Position numbers and translations under genes: made by a program. Positions 33,125-41,179 of a DNA stretch of 51,895 nucleotides are shown in pieces. The stretch is taken from positions 1-51,895 of the forward strand of contig CANJRC010000016.1 of the NCBI GenBank assembly GCA_947476535.1. Direction: 5' to 3'. Numbering within the stretch: position 1 is the first letter of the stretch; every line of letters starts with the position of its first letter. The stretch comes from Betaproteobacteria bacterium (lineage in GTDB: Bacteria > Pseudomonadota > Gammaproteobacteria > Burkholderiales > SG8-39). The notes under the pieces are model-generated. The model was not told where the DNA came from and searched no databases. It worked only from the letters and a program-made list of their open reading frames with translations.

Positions 33125-34627
33125 ATGGCTGCCACCAGCAACCCCTCCAACGCCGCGAAGATCGGCGACGCCACCCTGGGCCCCGTCTCGGTCGAGCGCT
33201 GGGATGACGCGCGCTTCGATGCCGAGAGGAAGAAGGTGCTCGCCCTGTGGCGCACCGGCGCCGAAGTGGACATCGACGATGCCGTCGCCTACCACCAGAA
33301 GATGCCGGACACGAAGAACGTGGCGAAGAAGCGTCTGTGGGCCAAAGAGACCGGCAACGTGCTGATCCAGCCGCTCGCAGGCGTCACCACCCTGAAGGGG
33401 CACATCGAACTCATGCAGCACCTGCAGGACGTCGGCCTGTGCGACATCCTTCCCTCGCAGATCGACAGCCAGACGCGTACGCTGCAGTTCGCAGCCGCCG
33501 AGGAAAAGATCAAGGAAAGCGAGCGCACCGGCAAGGAGCTGCTGAACGGATTTCCACTGGTCAACCACGGCGTGAAGGGCGTGCGCACGCTGGTCGACTC
33601 AGTAAAGGTGCCCATCGAGCAGCGCATCGGCACGGTGCATCCGCAGTTCGCCTCCGAAATCGGCTTCGCCGGCGGCATGAGCTCCATCACCGCCGGCCCC
33701 ATCTACTACTGCGTGCACTATTCGCGCGACACTACCATCGCCCAGGCCATCACCAACTGGCAGCACGTGTTCCGGTTGATCGGCCGCTACCGCGAGCGCG
33801 GCATCTCGCTCGGCCTGCAGATCCACGGCGTGGGCAATTCAACGCCGTTCCCCAATACCATTCTCGGCGTGTGCTGCGTGCTCGAAGTGCTGATCGCAGC
33901 CGCCCAGGGCGCGCGTTCGTTTTCGCTCGACTCCCGCTTCATGGGCAGCATGGTGCAGGACGTGGCGGCGGTACGCGCCATCCGCGAAATCGCCGAGGAA
34001 TACGCAGCGAAATTCGGCTACAAGGATGCGGTCATCACCATCGACCGCAAGAACTGGGGCGGGCGCTACCCGGACGACGTGGCGCGCGCCTACGGGCTCA
34101 TCAGCTACAACGTGGTGAGCGGCATGCTCGCCGGCGTCAACGAATTCATCGCCAACTCGGTGCAGGAAGGGGTCGGCATCCCGGTGAAGGAAGCCAATGC
34201 CGACACGCTGCGCGCCATGCGCCAGGTGGTGGGGCTGATGCGCGGACAGGGCGCCCTGCTCAATCCTGCCGCAGTCGATGAGGAGGTCGAACTCAACAAG
34301 CTGGAAATGAACGCCATCCTAGAGGCCGTGCTGGATGCGGGCCAGGGTGATGCCGCCAAGGCCGCCGTGGCGGGCTTCGCTTCGGGCATGCTCGACATCC
34401 CGTTTGCCGCCAGCCGCATGTGCCGTGGCGAAGTCATGGTCGCCCGCGACGCCGAGGGCGCGGTGCGCTACCTCGACCCGGGCAAGCTCCCGCTGCCCGA
34501 GCGGGTGATGAAGCACCACCGGACCTGCCTCGCGCGGCGGGAAGCCGCGCGCGGCGGCAAGATCGACTACAACGCCATCGTGGACGACATCTTTTCGATC
34601 AGCCGCGGCTACCTCGTGGGCAAGTAG
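33125..34627 (+). CDS. Glutamate-mutase epsilon-like large subunit with altered active site
   Basis: 500-aa TIM-barrel subunit like GlmE/MutE, which rearranges glutamate to 3-methylaspartate by a radical mechanism. It aligns without gaps to the Clostridium cochlearium GlmE sequence as I recall it (offset 18). Kept: Arg118 and Arg167 (GlmE R100, R149), Tyr195 and Tyr199 (Y177, Y181), Asn141 (N123), Glu348 (E330). Changed: Leu84 for R66, Thr189 for E171 (the residue contacting the substrate amino group), Asn344 for K326 (an adenosyl contact). The enzyme is probably a coenzyme-B12 carbon-skeleton mutase on a different, perhaps non-amino, acid. No methylaspartate ammonia-lyase gene is nearby. Confidence 0.85.
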   Translation: MAATSNPSNAAKIGDATLGPVSVERWDDARFDAERKKVLALWRTGAEVDIDDAVAYHQKMPDTKNVAKKRLWAKETGNVLIQPLAGVTTLKGHIELMQHLQDVGLCDILPSQIDSQTRTLQFAAAEEKIKESERTGKELLNGFPLVNHGVKGVRTLVDSVKVPIEQRIGTVHPQFASEIGFAGGMSSITAGPIYYCVHYSRDTTIAQAITNWQHVFRLIGRYRERGISLGLQIHGVGNSTPFPNTILGVCCVLEVLIAAAQGARSFSLDSRFMGSMVQDVAAVRAIREIAEEYAAKFGYKDAVITIDRKNWGGRYPDDVARAYGLISYNVVSGMLAGVNEFIANSVQEGVGIPVKEANADTLRAMRQVVGLMRGQGALLNPAAVDEEVELNKLEMNAILEAVLDAGQGDAAKAAVAGFASGMLDIPFAASRMCRGEVMVARDAEGAVRYLDPGKLPLPERVMKHHRTCLARREAARGGKIDYNAIVDDIFSISRGYLVGK

Positions 34628-34645
34628 GACAGGGGAAGAAGGAAC

Positions 34646-34954
34646 ATGCAGACACTCGACCAAATCGCCAAAGTCATCCGCAGCAAGAACGCCGGGCCGT
34701 TCTGCCTGACGCTCGATGTGCTCTTCGACAAGCTCGCCGACTACCAGCGCGTGCTTGCCGCCCAGATCATCACGCCAGAGAAGATGGCCGACCTCTACCA
34801 GCAGCCCGTGGCCAACGTGCAGGTGTTCAATCACGAGCGCGCGCTCGCCATGAAGGTGAGCCTGGTGCGCTGGACGCCCGCCGGATCGCTCACCGACACC
34901 GACATCTATGGCGCGCAGCAGCACGTGCTGCTCTACAAACTGCCCGTCCCGTAA
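34646..34954 (+). CDS. DUF4387 / AtuA-related small protein
   Basis: 102-aa protein with the DUF4387 signature near the N-terminus (IRSKNAGPFCLTLDVLF, about 9-25) and the RALAMKVSLVRW block. DUF4387 proteins usually lie next to AtuA/DUF1446 genes and sometimes are fused to them, so this is probably the partner of the product at 31273-32631. It starts 18 nt after the mutase large subunit with AGGGGAAGAAGG upstream. Function is unknown. It has no signal peptide or membrane segment. Confidence 0.85.
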   Translation: MQTLDQIAKVIRSKNAGPFCLTLDVLFDKLADYQRVLAAQIITPEKMADLYQQPVANVQVFNHERALAMKVSLVRWTPAGSLTDTDIYGAQQHVLLYKLPVP

Positions 34955-35051
34955 CCTGGCAAAGCGTTCGCCCGGTCAGCTGGGCATGCGATCGATGTAC
35001 AGCCGGACCGATACACAACCGCAAATCCGTCCTTCAACCGCAGGAGGAATC

Positions 35052-36095
35052 ATGACCCGTCACTCGAACTCGCGTCGTCATCTCATCATCGCCACGCTGG
35101 CATTGGCATTCGCACAGGCCGGCAGCGCACTGGCCGCCGATGCCAAACTTGCACAGCCCACCGACGCGAAGCTCATCGCGGCAGCCAAAGCCGATGGCAA
35201 GGTGTCCTTCTACGGCAGTTCCAGCGTCGCCGCGCTCAAGAGCGACGCCGATGCCTTCCAGGCCGCCTACGGCATCCCGACCACTTTCACGCAACTGACC
35301 TCCGGCCCCCTCACCGCGCGCGTGGACCAGGAAATCCGCGCTGGCCGGATCAACGCCGATGTGGTCATCACCGCGGATCGCTACTCCTTCTATCGCTGGA
35401 TCGCCGACGGCCAGATCGCCCCATTGCCCGCCGACATCAAGTTCCCGGACCGCACCGACCACATCGCGCAGGTGCAGGCGGTGTACCAGGGCGTGTTCTA
35501 CAACAAGGCGCAGGTGGCGGCGGCCGATATCCCAAAGACCTGGAACGATCTGCTCAATCCCAAGTTCCAGGGCAAGCTCGTGCTCGGCAGTCCGCGCATC
35601 TCGCCCGCCTACAGCGAGCTGTATTACGCGCTATGGAAGGACCCCAAGTACGGCGAGGCCTTCCTCCAGAAGCTTGCCGCGCAAAAACCGCGCGTGGTGC
35701 AGAATAACGCGCTGGTGGCGCAGCTTGTCAACTCAGGCGAGGCAGTGGTCGGGTTCACCGGCCTGCCTTATGACGCCATCAACATCCAGGTGGCCAATCC
35801 GGGTGCGCCGATCGAATACGCGTATCTCGACATCATCACGCTGGCGCCGACATTCATCGGCATCAACGCCAAGTCGCAGAACCCGAATGCCGCAAAGCTG
35901 CTGGTCGCATACCTTCTCTCACCCGCAGGCCAGGTGGCGCACAACGGCGGCGGTCGCGCATCGAGCCTGCTCGGCACCCTGCCCAGCACCCTCACCGCAC
36001 CGGACAGAAAGCGCGTGCGCACCGACATCACCGCAGAGAAAGTGACGCCCGACTACCAGGCGATCATCGCGCTTTTCGACAAGTTGTACCGATAG
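35052..36095 (+). CDS. ABC-transporter extracellular solute-binding protein inside the mutase operon
   Basis: 347-aa periplasmic binding protein, type-2 (Fe3+/spermidine-like) fold. A perfect AGGAGGAAT precedes the ATG. The signal peptide ends near GSALA-ADA, and the mature protein shows AAKADGKVSFYGSSS, VFYNKAQVAAADIPKTWNDLLNPKFQGKL split into two adjacent family blocks, and LLVAYLLSPAGQ. It lies between the DUF4387 gene and mutL in the same orientation, with no permease nearby. Its position suggests it captures the substrate of the mutase pathway. It is a paralog in fold of the protein at 16092-17144. Confidence 0.85.
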   Translation: MTRHSNSRRHLIIATLALAFAQAGSALAADAKLAQPTDAKLIAAAKADGKVSFYGSSSVAALKSDADAFQAAYGIPTTFTQLTSGPLTARVDQEIRAGRINADVVITADRYSFYRWIADGQIAPLPADIKFPDRTDHIAQVQAVYQGVFYNKAQVAAADIPKTWNDLLNPKFQGKLVLGSPRISPAYSELYYALWKDPKYGEAFLQKLAAQKPRVVQNNALVAQLVNSGEAVVGFTGLPYDAINIQVANPGAPIEYAYLDIITLAPTFIGINAKSQNPNAAKLLVAYLLSPAGQVAHNGGGRASSLLGTLPSTLTAPDRKRVRTDITAEKVTPDYQAIIALFDKLYR

Positions 36096-36137
36096 TCGCC
36101 CGCCACATTCATCACGACGCGAGGTCAGCAAGGTCGG

Positions 36138-37532
36138 ATGCCGAATCTCGCGCTACTGATCGATGTGGGCAGCACCTGGACCAAGGGTGTAGCCGTCACC
36201 CTTCCCGAGGGTCGGCTCGCTTGGCGCTGCCAGCACCCGACTACACTCGCCGAGGGGATCATGCGCGGCGCGCAGGCGGTGATCGATGAGCTGCAAAGGA
36301 ACGTCCCCGCCGGCAGCAGCGTAGCCTTTCGTGCCGCCACCAGCAGCGCAGCGGGTGGCCTGCGGGTCGCCGCCATCGGCCTCGTGCCCGACCTCACCGG
36401 CCTTGCTGCAAGGCAAGCCAGCCTCGGCGCCGGCGCCCGCGTGGTGTTCACCGGCGCCTATGCGCTGGCCGACGATGAAATCGCGGCATTGCGAGTCGCC
36501 AGGCCCGACATCATCCTCTTGAGCGGCGGCACCGACGGCGGCAACAGCGAGGTCATCACCGGCAATGCGCAGAAACTTGCCGAGGCGAACAAGGCCGAGG
36601 TCATCTCAGCCACTGTCGTGCTGGCCGGCAACAAGTCGGCACGCTCGGCCTGCGAGGCCGTCCTGCGATCGGCGGGCTTCGAGGTCGTGGTCGCACATAA
36701 CGTGCTCCCCACCATCAATGAACTGAAAGTCGAGTCGGCACAAGCCGCCATCCGCGACGTGTTTCTCGAGCGCATCGTGCATGCGCGCGGCATCGACGAC
36801 CTGCGCGCCTGGGCCACCGGCGGCCTCGCGCCCACGCCGCGCGCCGTGCTCGATGCCGCCGCCTTCCTCGCCGACGGCGCGCCCGCCATGGGCATCATGG
36901 CAATGGGCACCACCGTGCTGGTGGACATCGGCGGGGCCACCACCGACGTGCACTCGATCGGCGGAGAAGTGCCGCCTGCAGACACGGTGCTGCGCGGGCT
37001 CCCCGAGCCGCACGTGAAGCGCACCGTCGAAGGCGACCTTGGCCTGCGCGTGAGCGCATCGGCTGCCGCCGACGCGCTGGGCGCCGAGGCCTTGTCCGCC
37101 TCGCTAGGCACCAGCGCCGAACACGTCATCGCCGAAGCACAGCGACGCGTGGACCAGCCCGACACGTTGAAGGAAGAGGACCATTTCGATCGGGCGCTTG
37201 CCATCGCCGCCGTGGCCGAAGCCCTCAACCGCCACGCCGGCCACCTCGAGCAAAGCCCGCTGGCGCGCGATACCTGGTTCCAGATCGGCAAGGACCTGCG
37301 GGGAGCGCAGGTCGTGATCGCCAGCGGCGGCGTGTTCGCCGCCCGTCCCGACGCCGACGAACTGCTGGCCCTCGCGCTCACGGCAGCCAGAAAACAAGGC
37401 CGGCTGGTCCCGGGCGAAGCGGCGACGCAGCTCATTGACCGCGACTATGTGATGTTTGCCGTGGGGCTGTTGGCAAAGTCATGGCCGCAGGCGGCGGCGG
37501 CACTGGCGACCACGAGCTTGCGGATCGCATAG
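36138..37532 (+). CDS. mutL: MutL/GlmL-type glutamate mutase reactivating ATPase
   Basis: 464-aa ASKHA-fold ATPase that releases inactivated cobalamin from glutamate-mutase-type enzymes. Visible are the phosphate-1 loop LLIDVGSTWTKGVAV (6-20), AATSSAAGGLRVAAIGLVPDLT, the LLSGGTDGGN segment and the phosphate-2 loop VLVDIGGATTDVHS near residue 260. Its presence in the same run as the two mutase subunits supports a functional coenzyme-B12 enzyme rather than decaying genes. It lies 42 nt after the binding-protein gene. The upstream ribosome-binding site is weak. Confidence 0.9.
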   Translation: MPNLALLIDVGSTWTKGVAVTLPEGRLAWRCQHPTTLAEGIMRGAQAVIDELQRNVPAGSSVAFRAATSSAAGGLRVAAIGLVPDLTGLAARQASLGAGARVVFTGAYALADDEIAALRVARPDIILLSGGTDGGNSEVITGNAQKLAEANKAEVISATVVLAGNKSARSACEAVLRSAGFEVVVAHNVLPTINELKVESAQAAIRDVFLERIVHARGIDDLRAWATGGLAPTPRAVLDAAAFLADGAPAMGIMAMGTTVLVDIGGATTDVHSIGGEVPPADTVLRGLPEPHVKRTVEGDLGLRVSASAAADALGAEALSASLGTSAEHVIAEAQRRVDQPDTLKEEDHFDRALAIAAVAEALNRHAGHLEQSPLARDTWFQIGKDLRGAQVVIASGGVFAARPDADELLALALTAARKQGRLVPGEAATQLIDRDYVMFAVGLLAKSWPQAAAALATTSLRIA

Positions 37533-37664
37533 CGCTGCCCCGGTGGTGAACGATGGCTCGGCAAGGTCTCTCGGTGATACAGCACAACGCGAGTTCACCT
37601 TGCCACTGACGTTCACATGCGCTAAAACCACTCGATTCGCGCGCGGCAAACCGGGAGACAGGCA

Positions 37665-38633
37665 ATGATGAGATCGCTATTGGGCATGACCCTTGCACTC
37701 TTTGGCCTTGCACTGGCCGCCCCTACTGCATTGCACGCGCAAGGCTTCCCGACCAAACCCATCCGCTTCATCGTCCCCTTCGCCCCCGGCGGCGGCGCGG
37801 ATGCCTCGGGACGGCTGGCGGCCAAGCTGTTGGCCACCAGGATGAACCACAGCGTCATCGTCGAGAACCGTCCGGGCGCCAACGGCGCCATCGGCATCGA
37901 TGCGGTGGCCAAATCCGCGCCGGACGGTCATACGCTCATCGTGGTGAGCAACGGTTTTACCATCAGCGCCGCCACGGAAAAAGGGCTGCCCTTCGACCCC
38001 AAGAAGGACCTGGTCCCGCTGTTGATCTTCGGCGAGCAGGCGCTGGTGCTGGTGGTGAATCCCAGTGTGCCGGCCACCAATGCGCAGGAGCTGGCGCAAC
38101 TGGCGCGCGGGAAGCCCGGCGCACTCACCTTCGCCACGTCCGACCCCGCGACCAGCCTCGCCACCGACATGTTCAGGAAGGGCATCAAGGCCGATATCGT
38201 GAGCGTCCCCTACAAGGGCGCAGGACAAGGCCTGGTCGACGTCCTCGGCGGGCAAATCACCGGTGTCATCACCAGCTTCAGCACCGTGCTCTCGCAGATG
38301 AAGGCGGGCAAGGTGCGCGGCATTGCCGTAACCACCACCTCGCGCTCGAACATGGCGCCCGAGCTGCCCACCCTCACCGAGTCGATTGCCCCCGGCTATG
38401 AGTTCGCATCGTGGTTCGGCCTGTTTGCACCGAGCGCGACCCCGCGCGAGATCCTGCTCAAGCTCAATGGGGACCTAGCCGCGGCATTGCAGGCGCAGGA
38501 CGGCAGGGACCAGTTCCTCGCCCTCGGCCTGACCACGCTGCCCGAATCGCTGGAGCGCGTGAATGAACGGGTGACGCGTGAATTCATCAAGTGGGAAGCG
38601 GTGGCAAAGGCCGCGGGAATGGCGGTACAGTAA
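37665..38633 (+). CDS. Bug/TctC-family periplasmic binding protein
   Basis: 322-aa Bug-family receptor with a signal peptide (cleavage near ALHA-QGF). It then has FPTKPIRFIVPFAPGGGAD, VIVENRPGANGAIG, KSAPDGHTLIVVSNG and VSVPYKGAGQGLVD, the normal family blocks. It is the last gene of the hyuBA-mutase run, 132 nt after mutL, and is closed by a strong hairpin at 38638-38663. No TctA/TctB partner is present. It gives the cluster two different types of soluble receptor. The ligand is unknown but is probably a small carboxylate or amide. Confidence 0.9.
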   Translation: MMRSLLGMTLALFGLALAAPTALHAQGFPTKPIRFIVPFAPGGGADASGRLAAKLLATRMNHSVIVENRPGANGAIGIDAVAKSAPDGHTLIVVSNGFTISAATEKGLPFDPKKDLVPLLIFGEQALVLVVNPSVPATNAQELAQLARGKPGALTFATSDPATSLATDMFRKGIKADIVSVPYKGAGQGLVDVLGGQITGVITSFSTVLSQMKAGKVRGIAVTTTSRSNMAPELPTLTESIAPGYEFASWFGLFAPSATPREILLKLNGDLAAALQAQDGRDQFLALGLTTLPESLERVNERVTREFIKWEAVAKAAGMAVQ

Positions 38634-38637
38634 GTAC

Positions 38638-38663
38638 CGGTTGCAAAATTCATTTTGCAACCG
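38638..38663 (+). terminator. 11-bp hairpin terminator after the mutase cluster
   Basis: Perfect arms CGGTTGCAAAA / TTTTGCAACCG with loop TTCA begin 5 nt after the Bug stop codon. The descending arm starts with TTTT. It probably ends the long plus-strand transcript before the selenoprotein gene. Confidence 0.7.
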
Positions 38664-38670
38664 TCCAATG

Positions 38671-38705
38671 TAGGGAAGCATGAGGGGATGTATCCCCTCA
38701 TATTG
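38671..38705 (+). repeat. Hairpin repeat, copy B, before the Sec-containing CMD gene
   Basis: TAGGGAAGC is followed by an 8-bp stem (ATGAGGGG / CCCCTCAT), a 6-nt loop ATGTAT and ATTG. It matches copy C at 48752-48786 in 28 of 35 positions. The two outer stem pairs differ but stay paired (A-T and T-A here, G-C and C-G in copy C), indicating selection on the stem. It ends 35 nt before the CMD start. Confidence 0.8.
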
Positions 38706-38740
38706 AAACGGACCTAATACCTTTCAACCGGAGACATCCA

Positions 38741-39226
38741 ATGACGAGAATACGAATTCCCGAAGGCGAGGGCTCGGAGCGCGAACGCATATTCGCCCTG
38801 CGTCCCGAACACGGTGCCGCCCTGGAGGCATTGCGCGTTGCCGTGTACGACCACGCCACGCTGCCGCACCGCCTTGCGGAACTGGTCCGCTTTCGCATCG
38901 CCACCGCCAACGACTGTCCGGTCTGACTGGGCACCAGATTCCCGTCGGGTACGGGAGAGGTTCCAGCCGAGGTGCTGTACCAGGAAATCACGCGATTCCG
39001 CGACAGCGACCTTTACACCGCTGCGGAAAAAGTCGCCATCGAATACGCCGAGCTGTTCACGACCAACCACCATGCCATCGACGACAGCACGTTCGACCGC
39101 CTGCGCAAGCATTTCAGCGAGGGGGAGATCGTCGAGCTGTGCATCCTGGTCGCGCGCCATTTCGCGTTCGGCCGCCTCACCAAGGTGCTGGTGATCGACC
39201 ACGTGTGCCCAATGCCCGGCACCTGA
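38741..39226 (+). CDS. Carboxymuconolactone decarboxylase/AhpD-like protein, predicted selenoprotein (in-frame TGA)
   Basis: 161-residue CMD-family protein read through a TGA at 38924-38926 as selenocysteine. The reading frame is open on both sides, and the TGA lies exactly at the second position of a CxxC redox motif (Cys59-Pro-Val-Sec62), after ELVRFRIATAND. Downstream sequence is normal for the family (LYQEITRFRDSDLYT, KVAIEYAELFTTNHHAIDD, LVARHFAFGRLTKVL). A bacterial SECIS-like hairpin follows the TGA. CCGGAGAC precedes the ATG. AhpD-like selenoproteins are known from metagenomes. The alternative is a nonsense-mutated gene, which conservation of both halves argues against. It would act as a thiol/selenol oxidoreductase. 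Confidence 0.82.
38927..38966 (+). promoter_or_regulatory. Predicted bacterial SECIS element
   Basis: Directly after the TGA, CUGG (38927-38930) pairs with CCAG (38963-38966). CC (38934-38935) pairs with GG (38959-38960). An upper perfect stem UCCCGU / ACGGGA (38940-38945 with 38951-38956) is capped by the loop CGGGU. The loop begins 20 nt after the TGA and has G at its second position, within the usual spacing and loop rule for SelB-dependent elements. Confidence 0.75.
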
Positions 39227-39295
39227 AGCCTGCCACCAGGCGACGGCACAAGCAGACATAGGGGTCCAACCAGACAACATGATGCGAGGGCGGTG

Positions 39296-40240
39296 ATGCG
39301 GACGACGAACAAGGCAACCATCCAGGCCACGACGGAAGGCGACCTCTCCAACATCCTGGAATCGAACGAGCTGACGGTGGTGGCCTCCGGGCTCACCGCC
39401 ACCGAGGGGCCGGTATGGCATCCGAAAGGATTCCTCACCTTCGTCGACCTGCGCCAGGACCAGCTGCTGCGCTGGTCGCCGGCCGAGGGGCTGCAGGTCA
39501 TGCGCGGCCCCAACGGCGAGGGCAATGGCTGCACGCTCGACTGCCAGGGGCGCATGCTCCTGTGCGAGAGCGGCATGCGGCGCATCATGCGCCTGGAAAC
39601 GGACGGCACCTGGACCACGCTGGCCGATCACTGGGCGGGCAAGCGCCTGAACCGGCCCAACGACATCGTGTGCCGCTCCGACGGCACGATCTATTTCAGC
39701 GACCCCATCCTCACCGTGCCCAAGGACAAGCGCGACCTCGATCACTCCATCGTGTGGCGCCGGGCGCCCGACGGCAGTCTGCATGTCGCCGCGCGCGACT
39801 GTGGTTTCCCCAACGGCGTGGCACTCTCACCCGACGAGCGCGTGCTGTATGTATCGAACAGCTTTCTCGACGAGGGCTGCTTTGGCGAGCGCGACCGCAA
39901 GGGCACCTGCGCGCATCGCTTCCTTGCCGCCTACGACGTGAATCCCGACGGGACGCTCGCCAATTTCCGCAAGTTCGTGGACATGACCTCGAACGCGCAC
40001 AGCGTCCCCGACGGCATGCGCGTGGACAGGAACGGCATCGTTTTCTGCACCGGATCGGGAGCCACCTGGGTGATTGCGCCGGATGGCAAAGTGCTGGGAA
40101 AAATCATCACCCCGGAGTCCACGCGCAACTGCGCTTTCGGCGACGCCGATTACCGCACACTCTTCCTCACCGCCATGACCACGGTCTACAGCCTGCGCGT
40201 GAGAACGCCGGGCATCGGCAAGCCGCAGCCCAGGCGCTGA
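39296..40240 (+). CDS. SMP-30/gluconolactonase/LRE family protein
   Basis: 314-aa beta-propeller lactonase-like protein without a signal peptide. Metal-ligand segments are visible: TATEGPVWHPKGFLTFVDL, NRPNDIVCRSDGTIYFSDP, FPNGVALSPDERVLYVSN and VPDGMRVDRNGIVFCTG. I start at the ATG at 39296, which has GAGGG 5 nt upstream; a GTG one codon earlier is also possible. It lies 69 nt after the Sec-CMD gene and 19 nt before a TauD/TfdA gene, forming a plus-strand run. It is a paralog of 23378-24301. It probably opens a lactone formed after oxidation of an unknown substrate. Confidence 0.86.
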   Translation: MRTTNKATIQATTEGDLSNILESNELTVVASGLTATEGPVWHPKGFLTFVDLRQDQLLRWSPAEGLQVMRGPNGEGNGCTLDCQGRMLLCESGMRRIMRLETDGTWTTLADHWAGKRLNRPNDIVCRSDGTIYFSDPILTVPKDKRDLDHSIVWRRAPDGSLHVAARDCGFPNGVALSPDERVLYVSNSFLDEGCFGERDRKGTCAHRFLAAYDVNPDGTLANFRKFVDMTSNAHSVPDGMRVDRNGIVFCTGSGATWVIAPDGKVLGKIITPESTRNCAFGDADYRTLFLTAMTTVYSLRVRTPGIGKPQPRR

Positions 40241-40259
40241 TCGCGCAGGAGACACGCAC

Positions 40260-41150
40260 ATGACTATGACGCTCGAGCCGCTCCACCCCTTCGGGATCGT
40301 TGCCCACGGCTGCGACCTCACGCAAGGCGTCGACGACGCGACCTTCGCGCGCATCCTTGCCGCGTTCAACGAGCACGCGCTCATCGTATTTCCCACCCAG
40401 TCGCTGGATGACGATAGCCAGACCGAATTCAGCGCCCGCTTCGGCAGGCTCGAGGGCTCGCTGCGCGAGATGCGCATGTTCGAGGACCGTCCGGTGCGCC
40501 AGGAGGTGCTCGACGTGTCGAACGTGGGCGCCGACGGCAACCTGATCCCGCGTACCTCCAAGGAAGCCATCCCGTTCGTGGCCAACGAGCTGTGGCACAG
40601 CGATTTTTCCTTCAAGCCGGTACCGGCCATGGCCTCACTGCTGCACGGGCGCATTGTCGCCCCCGAAGGCGGGCAGACCGAGTTCGCCGACATGCGCGCG
40701 GCCTGGGATGCCCTGCCCGATGAAAAGAAGGCGCTGCTCGAGGGCCTCGTCGCCGAGCACTGGCTGAAGCACTCGCTGGGCACTGTCGGCTACGAGATCA
40801 CCGAGGCCGAGAAGGCCGCCATGCCGCCGGTGCAGCAGGTGCTGGTGCGCAGGCACCCCGTGACCGGAAGAAAGTCGCTGTTCCTCAGCTCGCACGCCTC
40901 GCACATCATCGGCTGGCCCTTCGAGCGTGGCCGCGCGCTGCTGGACGAACTGACCGAATTCGCCACCCAGCCCCGGTTCGTCTATCGCCACACCTGGCAG
41001 GCGGGCGACCTCGTGGCGTGGGACAACCGTTGCACCATGCACCGCGTGCGCCCGTGGGACGTGATGCGCTACAAGCGCGTCATGCGCCGCACCACCGTCG
41101 CGGGCGCCGGGCCCACCGTATCCGAAGGTCGCCCCACGCAGTTTGCATAG
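40260..41150 (+). CDS. TauD/TfdA-family 2-oxoglutarate-dependent dioxygenase
   Basis: 296-aa Fe(II)/2-oxoglutarate dioxygenase. The triad is His113-x-Asp115 (LWHSDFSF) and distal His261 (CTMHRVRPWD), with the co-substrate arginine in MRRTTV about 15 residues on. The MH-R-x-x-x-D context resembles TfdA, the 2,4-D dioxygenase that makes an unstable hemiacetal and releases glyoxylate, so an ether-cleaving role is conceivable but unproven. GCAGGAGAC precedes the ATG. It is flanked closely by the SMP-30 gene (19 nt) and a serine hydrolase (29 nt). Confidence 0.88.
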   Translation: MTMTLEPLHPFGIVAHGCDLTQGVDDATFARILAAFNEHALIVFPTQSLDDDSQTEFSARFGRLEGSLREMRMFEDRPVRQEVLDVSNVGADGNLIPRTSKEAIPFVANELWHSDFSFKPVPAMASLLHGRIVAPEGGQTEFADMRAAWDALPDEKKALLEGLVAEHWLKHSLGTVGYEITEAEKAAMPPVQQVLVRRHPVTGRKSLFLSSHASHIIGWPFERGRALLDELTEFATQPRFVYRHTWQAGDLVAWDNRCTMHRVRPWDVMRYKRVMRRTTVAGAGPTVSEGRPTQFA

Positions 41151-41179
41151 CTCGACACACCCAAAGCGGAGGAAACACC

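Noticed and set aside
33125-34627. Ordinary glutamate mutase of the methylaspartate pathway
   Set aside because: Three key pocket positions differ and no methylaspartate ammonia-lyase is present in the window.
38741-38926. Stand-alone 61-aa gene ending at the TGA, plus a separate gene from 38972
   Set aside because: Each half would be an incomplete CMD domain. The shared frame, position of the TGA and hairpin favour one recoded gene.
38741-39226. Pseudogene by nonsense mutation
   Set aside because: No other lesion is seen in the second half, and the stop replaces precisely a redox Cys next to a SECIS-like fold. It cannot be fully excluded without homologs.
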